Part shown: one piece after another, positions 7,992-16,675 of the stretch
Layout: every line of letters begins with the position of its first letter
How positions within the stretch are numbered: position 1 is the stretch's first letter
Assembly (NCBI GenBank): GCA_902571235.1
Contig: CACGBI010000004.1
Location: 1 to 60,860, forward strand
Direction of reading: 5' to 3'
Length of the DNA stretch: 60,860 nt
Source of the DNA: an uncultured Pelagibacteraceae bacterium
GTDB lineage: Bacteria; Pseudomonadota; Alphaproteobacteria; Pelagibacterales; Pelagibacteraceae
The notes under the pieces: generated by a model
What the model was told of the DNA's origin: nothing
Database searches by the model: none
The model's input: only the letters and a program-made list of their open reading frames with translations
Position numbers and translations under genes: made by a program

Positions 7992-8933
7992 ATGTCTAAT
8001 ATTTTAATTATTAAACACGGATCATTAGGAGATATAGCGCAAGCGAGTGGGGCAATTCAAGATATATCTGAAAACCATAAAAATGATCAAATATTTCTTT
8101 TAACAACCAAACCTTACTATGATTTATTTAAGAAAAATCCTTTTATACATGAGATAATTTTAGACAAAAGACTTCCAAGATATAATTTAATTTATTTATA
8201 TTTTTTAATGAGAGAGTTAAAGAAGTATAATTTCTCAAAAGTTTTCGATCTTCAAAATTCGTCCAGAACTAATTTTTATAAAAATATTCTTTTTCCAAAA
8301 GCTGATAAACTAGTTTGGTCGAGTTCAATCACAACTTTGCCATCAGATAAAAATGAAGAAGAATTCAATAAAATTTCAGTTCTTGAAAGATTTGATTATC
8401 AATTAAAAGAATCTGGTTTAAATACTTCAAACACTTTAGAGCCAGATTTTAATTGGGCCTCTACTGACATCAGTGAAATTAAAAATTTTTATAAGTTTAA
8501 TAAATATATTTTATTATTTCCATTTTGTTCATCACATTTAACAATAAAAAAATGGCCTTTTTATAATAAATTAATTGAGCTAATTTTAAATAAATATGGT
8601 GATGAGTATAAAATTTTAACTGCACCGGGGCCTTCGGAAATTAATGATGCAAAAGATATAAATGCACTGGCTTTACTAGACAATGGAAGAGCATTAGATA
8701 TTTCTCAATTAACATCTTTAATTAAAAATAGTTCATTTGTTGTTGCTAATGATACTGGTCCTGCTCATATTACTGCACATGTAGGAGCTAAAGGGCTTAC
8801 ATTATTTGGTCCACATACAACAGCCTACAAAGTAAGTATTGAAAGAGAAAATTTTAAAGCAATAGAAGTAAGTGATCTTAACAACTTAAGTCCTGAAAAA
8901 GTTTTTGAAAGATTATCTAATTATTTATCTTAA
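7992..8933 (+). CDS. family 9 glycosyltransferase (ADP-heptose:LPS heptosyltransferase-like)
   Basis: This 313-aa protein has the GT9 opening ILIIKHGSLGDIAQASGAI, a Rossmann start with the conserved GD. The acceptor-side LFPFCSSHLTIKKWP (usually PG.....KRWP) and the ADP-sugar signature FVVANDTGPAHITAHVGAKGLTLFG lie in the C-terminal half. The family adds heptoses or related sugars to the LPS core at the inner face of the inner membrane. The gene stands alone on this strand between a divergent small gene and a convergent membrane-protein gene, with which it overlaps by 17 nt. Confidence 0.85.
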   Translation: MSNILIIKHGSLGDIAQASGAIQDISENHKNDQIFLLTTKPYYDLFKKNPFIHEIILDKRLPRYNLIYLYFLMRELKKYNFSKVFDLQNSSRTNFYKNILFPKADKLVWSSSITTLPSDKNEEEFNKISVLERFDYQLKESGLNTSNTLEPDFNWASTDISEIKNFYKFNKYILLFPFCSSHLTIKKWPFYNKLIELILNKYGDEYKILTAPGPSEINDAKDINALALLDNGRALDISQLTSLIKNSSFVVANDTGPAHITAHVGAKGLTLFGPHTTAYKVSIERENFKAIEVSDLNNLSPEKVFERLSNYLS

Positions 8934-9996
8934 CTTTCTCTACTAATCTTAAAATCACTGGCACGATAAATAATATAAATAATAATCTTATAATATGATG
9001 AAATGCTACAAAATCAGGTTCTAAATCAAAAGCAATTGCTATAACAGCTACTTCATAAATTCCACCAGGACAAAAAGATAAAATTAAACTTAAAAAATTA
9101 GTATCGACAAAAAATGTTGCAATATAGGCTGCAACTAAACCTAATAAAACTAAAAGTATAGTTGCGACTAATCCATGAAAAGAATTACTAGCTACTTCTT
9201 TAAATGTTTTGTTTGCAAATCTACATCCAACTGATGCTCCTAAAATAAGTAAACAAAAATTAATTGAAGCATCTGGTAGTTTATAAGAAGCAATATCAAA
9301 TATCTGTAGGACGCCACTTGCAACTAATGTTCCAGAAAGGAGTGCTGCTGGAACTTTAAATTTATCAAAGAAAAATATAAATATTAATGATGCTAATATT
9401 AATAAAAATAATTCCCAATGATTTTGAGACATATAATCAAATTTTTCTAATTCCAAAGCTTCAGCTGGGTAAAGACTTACAATTATAAATGGAAATAAAG
9501 TTATAATTATTATTAATCTAATTAAATGAGCTGTTGCAACTTGAGATAAATCTGATTTTTCATATTCAGCTAAAATCATTAAAGGGCCTAAGGCACCTGG
9601 AGCGGCAGAAAATATTGACGTTTTTTCTTTATATCCTGAGAATTTTTGTAAGTATTTTGAAACAATCAAGATACTAACGACAATATAAAAAAACATTATA
9701 ACTGTAGTCCAAATCCAATTAACCATTTGACTAAAAAGATTTTGGTCAATGTAATTTCCAATATGAAGCCCTAATATAATTAAAATTGAGCTTAGAGCTA
9801 TTCTGGGCATTAGAACTTGGAAACCATTTAAAGCAACCAAAGATGTAGCAATCATTGGACCAATCATCCAAGCAAGAGGAATATTAAAAAAATCTGCTAC
9901 AATTGCACTTGGAATAGAAATTAAAATTACGATTAAAAATTTTTTTGTAAATAATTGACCCAAATTTTCTCGGTCAAAGTGAATCGCTTTTAACAT
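8917..9996 (-). CDS. AbrB-family (AbrB duplication) integral membrane protein
   Basis: This 359-aa, about ten-span membrane protein has two internally similar halves, each containing the family pattern. The first half has FNIPLAWMIGPMIATSLVAL and the second has FKVPAALLSGTLVASGVLQI, followed by CLLILGASVGCRF and FCPGGIYEVAVIAIAFDLEP. The P-G-G-x-x-E block near the C-terminus is typical of this family, variously annotated as ammonia monooxygenase-like or AbrB. Its transported substrate is unknown. It is divergent from tctC with about 80 nt of shared promoter region, and its 3' end overlaps the GT9 gene. Confidence 0.8.
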   Translation of the reverse strand: MLKAIHFDRENLGQLFTKKFLIVILISIPSAIVADFFNIPLAWMIGPMIATSLVALNGFQVLMPRIALSSILIILGLHIGNYIDQNLFSQMVNWIWTTVIMFFYIVVSILIVSKYLQKFSGYKEKTSIFSAAPGALGPLMILAEYEKSDLSQVATAHLIRLIIIITLFPFIIVSLYPAEALELEKFDYMSQNHWELFLLILASLIFIFFFDKFKVPAALLSGTLVASGVLQIFDIASYKLPDASINFCLLILGASVGCRFANKTFKEVASNSFHGLVATILLVLLGLVAAYIATFFVDTNFLSLILSFCPGGIYEVAVIAIAFDLEPDFVAFHHIIRLLFILFIVPVILRLVEKVKINN

Positions 9997-10014
9997 GTGT
10001 TCTATCTTTGGTTG

Positions 10015-10043
10015 TTGACTAGTTTACACAAAATATGTTTAAT
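10015..10043 (+). promoter_or_regulatory. sigma-70-type promoter for tctCBA
   Basis: TTGACT (10015-10020) and TTTAAT (10038-10043) are separated by 17 nt, each one mismatch from consensus. The predicted start is about 28 nt before the tctC ATG at 10077, which has a strong GAGAGGA ribosome site. The site lies between the divergent AbrB-family gene and tctC. It is a pattern match only. Confidence 0.5.
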
Positions 10044-10076
10044 CCAAGTCATTAAATATAACAACGAGAGGAAATA

Positions 10077-11057
10077 ATGAAACTAATTAAATCTTTTTTT
10101 TCAGTTTTATTCTCAGCTGTTCTTTTATTATCAACGACAACAGTAAACTCAATTGCAATTGAAAAATTACACTTTGTAATTGGTGGTGGTGCTGGTGGTG
10201 GTTGGGATGGAACTGCTAGAGGTACTGGAGAAGCTTTAACAAAAGCTGGTTTTTTAAAAAGCGCATCATTTGAAAATATGTCAGGTGGTGGTGGTGGTAA
10301 AGCATTAGCTTACATGATTAATACTAAGCCTGAAAATACTATCTTAGTACAATCAACACCATTAGTTTTAAGATCAATCACAAGACACAAAGGTTATGTA
10401 AGTGGCTCTGGAACTTTATCTTATAAAGATGTTGTGCCAATAGCTGGAGTAATTGGTGATTACGGTGCAATTGCAGTTGCAAAAGACTCACCATATAAAA
10501 ACTTTAAAGATGTTGTTGACGCATACAAAGCAAACCCTAGCTCGATTAAAATGGCTGGTGGTTCTGTTAGAGGAAGTATGGATCATTTGATTGGTGCTTT
10601 AGCATTTCAAGCTGCTGGAGCGAATCCAAATGATGTTGCGTACATTCCTTATGATGCAGGTGGAAAAGCATTAGCTGGACTTTTATCTGGAGAAACACAA
10701 ATTATTTCTACAGGTTTAGGTGAGCTTATGGGAGCAAGAGACCAAGTTAGAATTATTGGTATTACTGCACCTGATAGAGTTTCTGATGCACCAGATGCAC
10801 CAACACTTAAAGAACAAGGATATGACGTACAATTCGTTAACTGGAGAGGATTTTTTGGTCCTCCAGGCATGAGCAATAAAGAAAAGAAAGCTATTGCTAA
10901 AATGTTAGGCGATGTACAAAAAACTCCTGAATGGGAAGCAGTTAGAGCCAGAAATGCTTGGGTTAATATTTATAACCCAGACAAAAAGTTTGTTAAGTTT
11001 TTAAAAACTCAAACTAAAGAAATGACAGCTCTTATGAAAAAACTTGGAGTTATTTAA
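10077..11057 (+). CDS. tctC: tripartite tricarboxylate transporter, periplasmic binding protein
   Basis: A signal peptide (about residues 1-27) precedes a TctC/Bug-family binding domain. The first beta strand LHFVIGGGAGGGWDGTARG carries the ligand-pocket glycines, followed by FENMSGGGGGKAL, DVVPIAGVIGDYGAIAV and VAYIPYDAGGKALAGLLSG. The Bug fold binds carboxylates such as citrate, tartrate or other organic acids; the ligand cannot be deduced here. At 326 aa it is full length. It is the first gene of tctC-tctB-tctA, with a hairpin after it that would keep its expression above that of the membrane subunits. Confidence 0.92.
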   Translation: MKLIKSFFSVLFSAVLLLSTTTVNSIAIEKLHFVIGGGAGGGWDGTARGTGEALTKAGFLKSASFENMSGGGGGKALAYMINTKPENTILVQSTPLVLRSITRHKGYVSGSGTLSYKDVVPIAGVIGDYGAIAVAKDSPYKNFKDVVDAYKANPSSIKMAGGSVRGSMDHLIGALAFQAAGANPNDVAYIPYDAGGKALAGLLSGETQIISTGLGELMGARDQVRIIGITAPDRVSDAPDAPTLKEQGYDVQFVNWRGFFGPPGMSNKEKKAIAKMLGDVQKTPEWEAVRARNAWVNIYNPDKKFVKFLKTQTKEMTALMKKLGVI

Positions 11058-11079
11058 TCCTTTGGGTTAATTAATTAGG

Positions 11080-11128
11080 AAGAGCAGTGAATATAAATAC
11101 TACAAAAATTATATCACTGCTCTTTTTT
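11080..11128 (+). terminator. attenuator-like hairpin plus U-run overlapping the tctB start
   Basis: AAGAGCAGTGA (11080-11090) pairs perfectly with TCACTGCTCTT (11114-11124) across a 23-nt loop, and the pairing is followed by more T residues to 11128. The left arm contains the tctB GTG start (11087-11089) and abuts its AGGA ribosome site, and the right arm lies in tctB codons 10-13. The structure could end most transcription after tctC, or hide the tctB start, giving excess binding protein. Confidence 0.65.
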
Positions 11129-11557
11129 ATTTTTTCAGTATTTTATTTATATACAGCTTATCAAATCCAAGTTTTTGCATTTGATGAAAATGCACCTTTT
11201 AATGCCAGAACATTTCCAATTTATTTAGGTTATGCTGGTTTATTTTTTTCTGGTTTAAAATTAATTTTACCAGACCCTGATACTATTAAAGTTGAACACA
11301 AAACTTTAGAATACAAAAAAACAGGAATATTAATTCTTATTGCAATTATTTATGGAGCAACAATTCTAAAAGTTGGATACTTTCTAACTACTTCTTTATT
11401 CTTATTTGCTTCTTATTATTTTTTAGGTGAAAGAAGATGGATATTAATGTTTTTTTTATCTTTCCCATTTGTTGCAGCATTTATGTTTCTACTACATGGT
11501 GTTCTTGATATTTATTTAAGAGATCCTTTCTTAAAATTAATTGGAGTAATGGGATGA
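11087..11557 (+). CDS. tctB: tripartite tricarboxylate transporter, small membrane subunit
   Basis: This 156-aa protein has four predicted membrane spans (about residues 8-25, 44-58, 77-96 and 103-145) and the TctB layout between tctC and tctA. TctB is the small subunit that associates with the TctA channel in the inner membrane. The start is a GTG at 11087 with AGGA just upstream. No ATG occurs before the first span, so GTG is the only reasonable start, and it lies inside a stable hairpin. The stop overlaps the tctA ATG by 4 nt. Confidence 0.85.
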   Translation: MNINTTKIISLLFFIFSVFYLYTAYQIQVFAFDENAPFNARTFPIYLGYAGLFFSGLKLILPDPDTIKVEHKTLEYKKTGILILIAIIYGATILKVGYFLTTSLFLFASYYFLGERRWILMFFLSFPFVAAFMFLLHGVLDIYLRDPFLKLIGVMG

Positions 11558-13056
11558 TTGAAGGGATATTAATCGGTTTAACTACAGCTCTTACATTTAA
11601 AAATATTTTTATGGTAATGATTGGCTGTTTTTTTGGAACAATTATTGGAATGTTACCAGGTCTTGGTCCAATGACAGCAATTGCTTTAATGATTCCAATT
11701 ACATATGGTTTTGACCCTGCGACTGGATTAATTTTAATGGCTGGTGTCTATTACGGTGCAGTATTTGGAGGATCAACATCTTCAATTTTATTAAATGCCC
11801 CAGGTGTTCCGGGAACAGTAGCTACATCATTTGATGGATACCCAATGGCTCAACAAGGTAAAGCTGGAAAAGCTTTAGCCATTGCAGCTTGGAGTTCTTT
11901 TGCGGGTGGAACATTATCTGCAATATATCTATTATTTTTAGCACCCAGTTTATCAAAAGTAAGTTTATCGTTTAGATCACCAGATTATTTTGCTTTGATG
12001 ATTTTAGGTTTAACCGCGATAGCAGCATTTTCATCAAAAGGACAGTTCTTAAAAGCAATGATGATGGTAGTGTTGGGGTTAATGTTAGCATCTGTTGGGC
12101 AAGATAGTTTGTCTGATATTACAAGATTTACATTTAATAATATGAACTTAACTGATGGTATTAGTTTCATTCTTGTTGTTATGGCAACTTTTGCAATGAG
12201 CGAAGCTTTAACTATTATTTTAAAAAGAAACGATCCAACAGCTGCTGCTAAACAGGTTTCATTAACTGAATTAGGATCAATTAGGATTAATAAAGAAGAA
12301 CGAGGAAAAATGTACAAAACTATTCCAAGATCTTCAGTTATTGGATTTTTAATTGGAGTACTACCAGGAGCTGGAGCAACTATTGCATCTTTCTTAGCTT
12401 ATGGAATGGAAAGGAATTTAGTTAAGGATGAAGAAAAAGAGAAGTTTGGAAAGGGAAGTATAAATGGATTATCTGCTCCAGAGACAGCAAATAATGCAGC
12501 TTGTTCAGGATCTTTTGTGCCTATGCTTACTCTAGGTATACCAGGAAGTGGAACTACTGCCGTTATGCTTGGAGCTCTTTTAGGTTTTGGTATCCAGCCT
12601 GGACCAAGATTATACATGACTAATCCTGAAATTTTTTGGTCAGTGATAATGTCAATGTATATTGGAATGGTCATCTTATTAATATTAAATTTACCTCTGA
12701 TTCCTTACATAGCCAGAATCCTAGCTGTACCTAAAAATTATTTGATCCCATTAATCTTATTTTTTTCAATAACTGGAATTTATGTAATGTCATTCAATAA
12801 TTTTGATATTTATCTAATGATTGGGATAGCTGTTGTAGCAACATTCTTGAGACTTTATGATTTTCCAATGCCACCGCTGATATTAGCATTTGTTCTAGGT
12901 GGATTAATGGAAGAGAATTTAAGAAGATCTTTATTATTAAGTAATGGATCTTGGGAATTTTTATGGGACAGAACTCTTACCGTTTGTATATTAGCCACAA
13001 CAATACTAATTGTTCTTTGGCATATTTATAAAACTTTAAAAAAAAATAAATCTTAA
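11554..13056 (+). CDS. tctA: tripartite tricarboxylate transporter, large membrane subunit
   Basis: TctA is the roughly 12-span transport channel, driven by an ion gradient rather than ATP. The 500-aa length is normal. Clear family blocks are GTIIGMLPGLGPMTAIALM (near residues 29-47), YGAVFGGSTSSILLNAPGVPG (about 67-90), FLIGVLPGAGATIASFLAYGME (second repeat of the same motif), and GIPGSGTTAVMLGALLGFGI. The two G-x-L-P-G-x-G repeats reflect internal duplication. It is translationally coupled to tctB, and its 3' end overlaps the convergent GT4 gene by 4 nt. Confidence 0.94.
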   Translation: MIEGILIGLTTALTFKNIFMVMIGCFFGTIIGMLPGLGPMTAIALMIPITYGFDPATGLILMAGVYYGAVFGGSTSSILLNAPGVPGTVATSFDGYPMAQQGKAGKALAIAAWSSFAGGTLSAIYLLFLAPSLSKVSLSFRSPDYFALMILGLTAIAAFSSKGQFLKAMMMVVLGLMLASVGQDSLSDITRFTFNNMNLTDGISFILVVMATFAMSEALTIILKRNDPTAAAKQVSLTELGSIRINKEERGKMYKTIPRSSVIGFLIGVLPGAGATIASFLAYGMERNLVKDEEKEKFGKGSINGLSAPETANNAACSGSFVPMLTLGIPGSGTTAVMLGALLGFGIQPGPRLYMTNPEIFWSVIMSMYIGMVILLILNLPLIPYIARILAVPKNYLIPLILFFSITGIYVMSFNNFDIYLMIGIAVVATFLRLYDFPMPPLILAFVLGGLMEENLRRSLLLSNGSWEFLWDRTLTVCILATTILIVLWHIYKTLKKNKS

Positions 13057-14135
13057 TTAAGAATTTTTTTATATTCTTCTATTATTTTTTCCCAATGAAA
13101 TTTGGAAACATATTCTTTGGCATTTTTACCAAGTTCTAAATATTTTTTATTTTCAATCATAGAATTTAAAGACGAATAAATTTCATCTAAATTATTTCCA
13201 TCACAAATTAAACCCGTTTTATCATGACTGATTGCATCTGAGGCTCCACCATCTTTCCCTCCAAGAGAAGGAACTCCATATTGTGCAGATTCTACATACG
13301 CAATACCAAATCCTTCGACAGAAGATTTGTAAATAATGGATGGCATAACAAAAATATCAGATTTAGCTAACAAAGAGTTTTTTAAATCATCACTTATATC
13401 TTTAAAGAACATAACTTGAGAACTTAAATCAAGTTCTACAACTAATTTCTTTATATTTTCTTCTTCATCTCCATGACCAATACAAATATAAACAATATTA
13501 GGATAAATTTGTTTTAAATTTCTTATAGCCATAATAACTTTTTCATGATTTTTTCTTTTATCAAATCTTGAAACAGTAATTAATCTAGGTGATTTGATCT
13601 TTAAAAGACTTTCAACCTTTTCAAGTGAGGTTTTATTGGGTTCTTTAATTGGGAATGTTCCTGGATTTATTACAACTATCTTTTCTTCATTTACTCCAAT
13701 TTCAATTGCTAAATTTTTTGTAAATATTGAGTTTGCCACAACTTTTTCAACGTTATTCAGAACTTTTAAAATACGATTATTTAATCTTCCTCCTTTAGGG
13801 TGATTAATTTCTTTACCATGAATAAGACAATATTTTTTCTTATTTGATTTAAGAAGTTCTAAACTTTTCCAATGATCAGCAATAATACCTTCAATGTTCT
13901 TTTCTTTTGAAACTTCATCAATTAATTGAGCTTTTCTAATTTTTCTTAAAAATTTAATCCCACCAACTCTCTCAATTGAAAATGAAGCTTGTCCATCGAA
14001 ATCTTTATGACCCTCAATGTAATCTGCAAAAACCTTTATCATAAAGTTTTTAGATAATTCATTAGATAGTCCCCACATTAAACTTTGCATACCACCCAAT
14101 TCGGGTGGGAAAGCTCTAGTTATAATTAAATACAT
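13053..14135 (-). CDS. family 4 glycosyltransferase
   Basis: This is a 360-aa GT-B glycosyltransferase. The N-terminus has RAFPPELGGMQSLMWGL, the acceptor-side Gly-rich loop. The linker ITVSRFDKRKNHEKVIMAI and the C-terminal donor-sugar site with EGFGIAYVESAQYGVPSLGGKDGG (the E-x7-E pattern) identify family GT4. These enzymes transfer sugars from nucleotide sugars to lipid or polysaccharide acceptors at the cytoplasmic membrane. Acceptor and sugar are not readable. It is 3 nt downstream of a thioredoxin-like gene on the same strand. Confidence 0.85.
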   Translation of the reverse strand: MYLIITRAFPPELGGMQSLMWGLSNELSKNFMIKVFADYIEGHKDFDGQASFSIERVGGIKFLRKIRKAQLIDEVSKEKNIEGIIADHWKSLELLKSNKKKYCLIHGKEINHPKGGRLNNRILKVLNNVEKVVANSIFTKNLAIEIGVNEEKIVVINPGTFPIKEPNKTSLEKVESLLKIKSPRLITVSRFDKRKNHEKVIMAIRNLKQIYPNIVYICIGHGDEEENIKKLVVELDLSSQVMFFKDISDDLKNSLLAKSDIFVMPSIIYKSSVEGFGIAYVESAQYGVPSLGGKDGGASDAISHDKTGLICDGNNLDEIYSSLNSMIENKKYLELGKNAKEYVSKFHWEKIIEEYKKILN

Positions 14136-14138
14136 TAA

Positions 14139-14690
14139 TTATTGTTTCCACTTAATACCGCAACCAGCACTTGGTATTTGATTTTCAGGACCTTTGTTTG
14201 TTTCAGCAATTTGTTTCATGGCTTTTAGTAAGTCACTTTCACCACTTCTTACTGGTATTAAGTTTTTAAGTTCTCTTAAACGTCCTCTATACTGGAGTTC
14301 TAAATTTTTATTATATCCAAAAAAATCTGGCGTACATACAGCATCATATGTTTTGGCAATCTCTTGAGTTTCATCATTTAAATAAGGAAAGCTAAACTGA
14401 TTTTTTTTTGCAAATTCAATCATATTTTCGAAAGAGTCCTCAGGATAATTTTCAGAGTCGTTAGCACAAATAGCTACAGAATTAATTCCTATTTTTTTTA
14501 ATTCATTGCAATCTTCAACTATATCTTTTGTGACAGCTTTCACATAAGGACAGTGGTTACATATAAACATTATCAAAGTTCCATTTTCACCTTTGATATC
14601 ATCTAAAGAAATAATTTTATTGTCTGTTGATTTAAGCTTAAAGTCATGTGCCTTTTGACCGAAATCACATATTGGAGTTTGTATTGGCAT
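14139..14690 (-). CDS. thioredoxin-fold redoxin (AhpC/TSA-like)
   Basis: This 183-aa cytoplasmic protein of the thioredoxin/peroxiredoxin-like superfamily has no signal peptide. The redox motif is CNHC within FICNHCPYVKAV (about residues 43-54), followed by GINSVAICAND and TPDFFGYNKNLELQYRGRL, where the cis-Pro precedes the last strand. A further Cys near the end (AGCGIKW) is conserved in this subfamily as I recall it. Function is probably thiol-dependent redox or resolution of peroxides. It is transcribed into the GT4 gene and is divergent from a gamma-carbonic anhydrase gene. Confidence 0.78.
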   Translation of the reverse strand: MPIQTPICDFGQKAHDFKLKSTDNKIISLDDIKGENGTLIMFICNHCPYVKAVTKDIVEDCNELKKIGINSVAICANDSENYPEDSFENMIEFAKKNQFSFPYLNDETQEIAKTYDAVCTPDFFGYNKNLELQYRGRLRELKNLIPVRSGESDLLKAMKQIAETNKGPENQIPSAGCGIKWKQ

Positions 14691-14710
14691 AATGTAATAA
14701 TATATAAATT

Positions 14711-15223
14711 ATGTTTTATGATTTAAAAGATAAAAAACCAAAAAACTCTGGTGATAATTGGGTAGCACCCAATGCAACTATAATAGGTGATGTTACTTTA
14801 GAAAAGAACTCTAGTATTTGGTTTAACGCAACCTTAAGGGGTGACATAGAAAATATTCACATAGGCGAAGGATCTAATATTCAGGATGGAAGTGTTTTAC
14901 ATACTGATCCAGGCTGCCCTTTAAAAGTTGGAAAAGATGTTACTGTTGGACATTTAGTTATGCTTCATGGGTGTACTATAGGAGACAATAGTTTAATTGG
15001 AATTGGAGCAGTGATTCTAAATAAAGCAAAGATTGGAAAAAACTGTATTATAGGTGCAAAAGCCCTAATTACTGAAAATAAAATTATACCAGATAATTCA
15101 TTAGTAGTTGGTTCCCCAGGAAAGGTTGTAAGAGAAGTGACTTCAGAGGAAAAAAAAGCAGTTTGGGAAAATACCAAACATTATCAAGATAATTGGAAAA
15201 AATATTCAAAATCAATTTTTTAG
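14711..15223 (+). CDS. gamma-carbonic anhydrase-like hexapeptide-repeat protein
   Basis: This 170-aa left-handed beta-helix protein has repeated hexapeptides between about residues 20 and 145 and a C-terminal helix. Zinc-binding His positions of the gamma-carbonic anhydrase family appear in VLHTDPG and VGHLVMLHGCTIGD. Related PaaY/YrdA/CaiE proteins have the same core, and some lack carbonic anhydrase activity. The trimer would be cytoplasmic. It is followed by a separate oxygenase gene after a 34-nt gap. Confidence 0.85.
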   Translation: MFYDLKDKKPKNSGDNWVAPNATIIGDVTLEKNSSIWFNATLRGDIENIHIGEGSNIQDGSVLHTDPGCPLKVGKDVTVGHLVMLHGCTIGDNSLIGIGAVILNKAKIGKNCIIGAKALITENKIIPDNSLVVGSPGKVVREVTSEEKKAVWENTKHYQDNWKKYSKSIF

Positions 15224-15257
15224 TTGTTGAAAAAAAAACAAAAACTATACTTAATGC

Positions 15258-16076
15258 ATGAACAATAAAATTGCAGAAAAATTCAAAGACTTAAAAACTT
15301 TTTCGTTTGAAAAAAGAAATCAATTTATAAATGCAAAACCTTTCCCATTTATTGAATTAGATAATTTTTTTGATGAAGATTATTTGAATGAAATATTGGA
15401 AAGTTTTCCAAAGATGAGTGAAAATAAACATGATTTCAACATGAATACTAAATCAGAGGTTAAACTTGCAATAACTTCTCCTGAAAGAATACCGAATAAA
15501 ATTAATTCATTTATTGAATTTTTAAACTCTTATTCATTTTTAGATTTTATTCAAACACTTACTGGAATCGAACAAAAATTAATACCAGATCCATACTTAT
15601 CTGGAGCCGGTTTACATGAAATTAAACAAGGAGGTTTTTTGAAAATTCATTCTGACTTTAATATTCATCCTCAATTAAAATTAAATAGAAGATTAAATCT
15701 TTTATTGTATTTAAATAAAGATTGGAAAGAAGAGTGGGGAGGTCATTTAGAACTTTGGGATAAAGAAATGAAAAATTGCGAGGTTAAAATAAAACCATCT
15801 TTTAACAAACTGGTTATCTTTAACACTACTGATTTTAGTTTTCATGGACATCCAAATCCATTAAATTGTCCTGAAGATGTTACTCGTAAATCATTAGCTT
15901 TATATTATTATACTAATGGAAGACCATCTAATGAGATAAATCTTGAATTAGGTAAAAGTGCTCAAACAACGTTGTTTCAAAAAAGAGATGGCCATGAAGA
16001 TGAAATTGTTAGAAATAGAATAGAATTTAAAAAGATACTAGGTAAACTTTATATTAGAAAAAAAATAAAATATTAA
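15258..16076 (+). CDS. 2-oxoglutarate/Fe(II) oxygenase family protein
   Basis: This 272-aa protein has the facial triad HxD...H. IHSDF supplies His and Asp (about residues 132-134), FHGHPNPL supplies the distal His (about 196), and the Arg of TRKSLALYYY binds 2-oxoglutarate. LNLLLYLNKDW and WGGHLELWD are the usual jelly-roll strands of prolyl-4-hydroxylase-like domains. The N-terminus FPFIELDNFFDEDYLNEIL is also typical of these enzymes. The substrate is unknown, and small surface-glycan or peptide hydroxylases share this architecture. The 3' end overlaps the convergent FMN-binding gene by 4 nt. Confidence 0.82.
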   Translation: MNNKIAEKFKDLKTFSFEKRNQFINAKPFPFIELDNFFDEDYLNEILESFPKMSENKHDFNMNTKSEVKLAITSPERIPNKINSFIEFLNSYSFLDFIQTLTGIEQKLIPDPYLSGAGLHEIKQGGFLKIHSDFNIHPQLKLNRRLNLLLYLNKDWKEEWGGHLELWDKEMKNCEVKIKPSFNKLVIFNTTDFSFHGHPNPLNCPEDVTRKSLALYYYTNGRPSNEINLELGKSAQTTLFQKRDGHEDEIVRNRIEFKKILGKLYIRKKIKY

Positions 16077-16672
16077 GGAATTAACCAAGAATTACTATTC
16101 ATCTCTATATTAAACTTTGCTCTTCGATGTCCTTTAGCAGCTAAATAAAGCCATTCGATAGATTTAATTTTACATTTAATAACAGTAAAATTTTTATAAC
16201 CATCTTCGCTTTGTTCCATAGTGTAATCAAAATCTTCTAATTTTGATATCATTCCAGAAGTTGGGTTTTTTGATGTGGCTCCTGGTGGACTATCAGTTAA
16301 ATAACATCTTCTACTTATATGTTGAGTTTTTTTCCAAGATTCTTCTGTTGTGGAGTTTTGATTATTTATTTCACAATCAACTTTAACTCTTAATTGGATT
16401 TTTTCCTCTTTGTCATAAAATAGTAGTGAAGCTTTATTGTTCTTTTTAAGAATACCTACTTTTGGTGATCTAAAATCAGTATGAAACTGTAATAAATTAT
16501 TTGTTCTATCTGATTTTCTTAAAACAACTATTCTTCCATCAATTTCATCTTGATGAGCACACATAAAAACAGGAATTCTAAAAGGCGATGATCTATTAGT
16601 CACTGCATCATCCAGCATTGACCAATACTTGTTTTGAATTTCCTCTAGGTTCTCATAGTATGCTGGTTGCAT
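16073..16672 (-). CDS. pyridoxamine 5'-phosphate oxidase-like FMN-binding protein
   Basis: This 199-aa protein has the PNPOx split-barrel pattern: RIVVLRKSD (FMN-phosphate side), LLQFHTDFRSPKVGIL and ASLLFYDKEEKIQLRVK, then a C-terminal WLYLAAKGHRRAKF block resembling the Alr4036/PdxH family C-terminus. It lacks the full PdxH C-terminal substrate signature (typically RxHxR), so vitamin B6 oxidation is uncertain. It lies 3 nt downstream of the 3-hydroxyisobutyrate dehydrogenase-like gene and may be cotranscribed with it. Confidence 0.72.
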   Translation of the reverse strand: MQPAYYENLEEIQNKYWSMLDDAVTNRSSPFRIPVFMCAHQDEIDGRIVVLRKSDRTNNLLQFHTDFRSPKVGILKKNNKASLLFYDKEEKIQLRVKVDCEINNQNSTTEESWKKTQHISRRCYLTDSPPGATSKNPTSGMISKLEDFDYTMEQSEDGYKNFTVIKCKIKSIEWLYLAAKGHRRAKFNIEMNSNSWLIP

Positions 16673-16675
16673 ACA

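Noticed and set aside
11985..12674. Two minus-strand open frames inside tctA
   Set aside because: Both are shadows of the conserved TctA coding region and have no ribosome site or recognisable motif.
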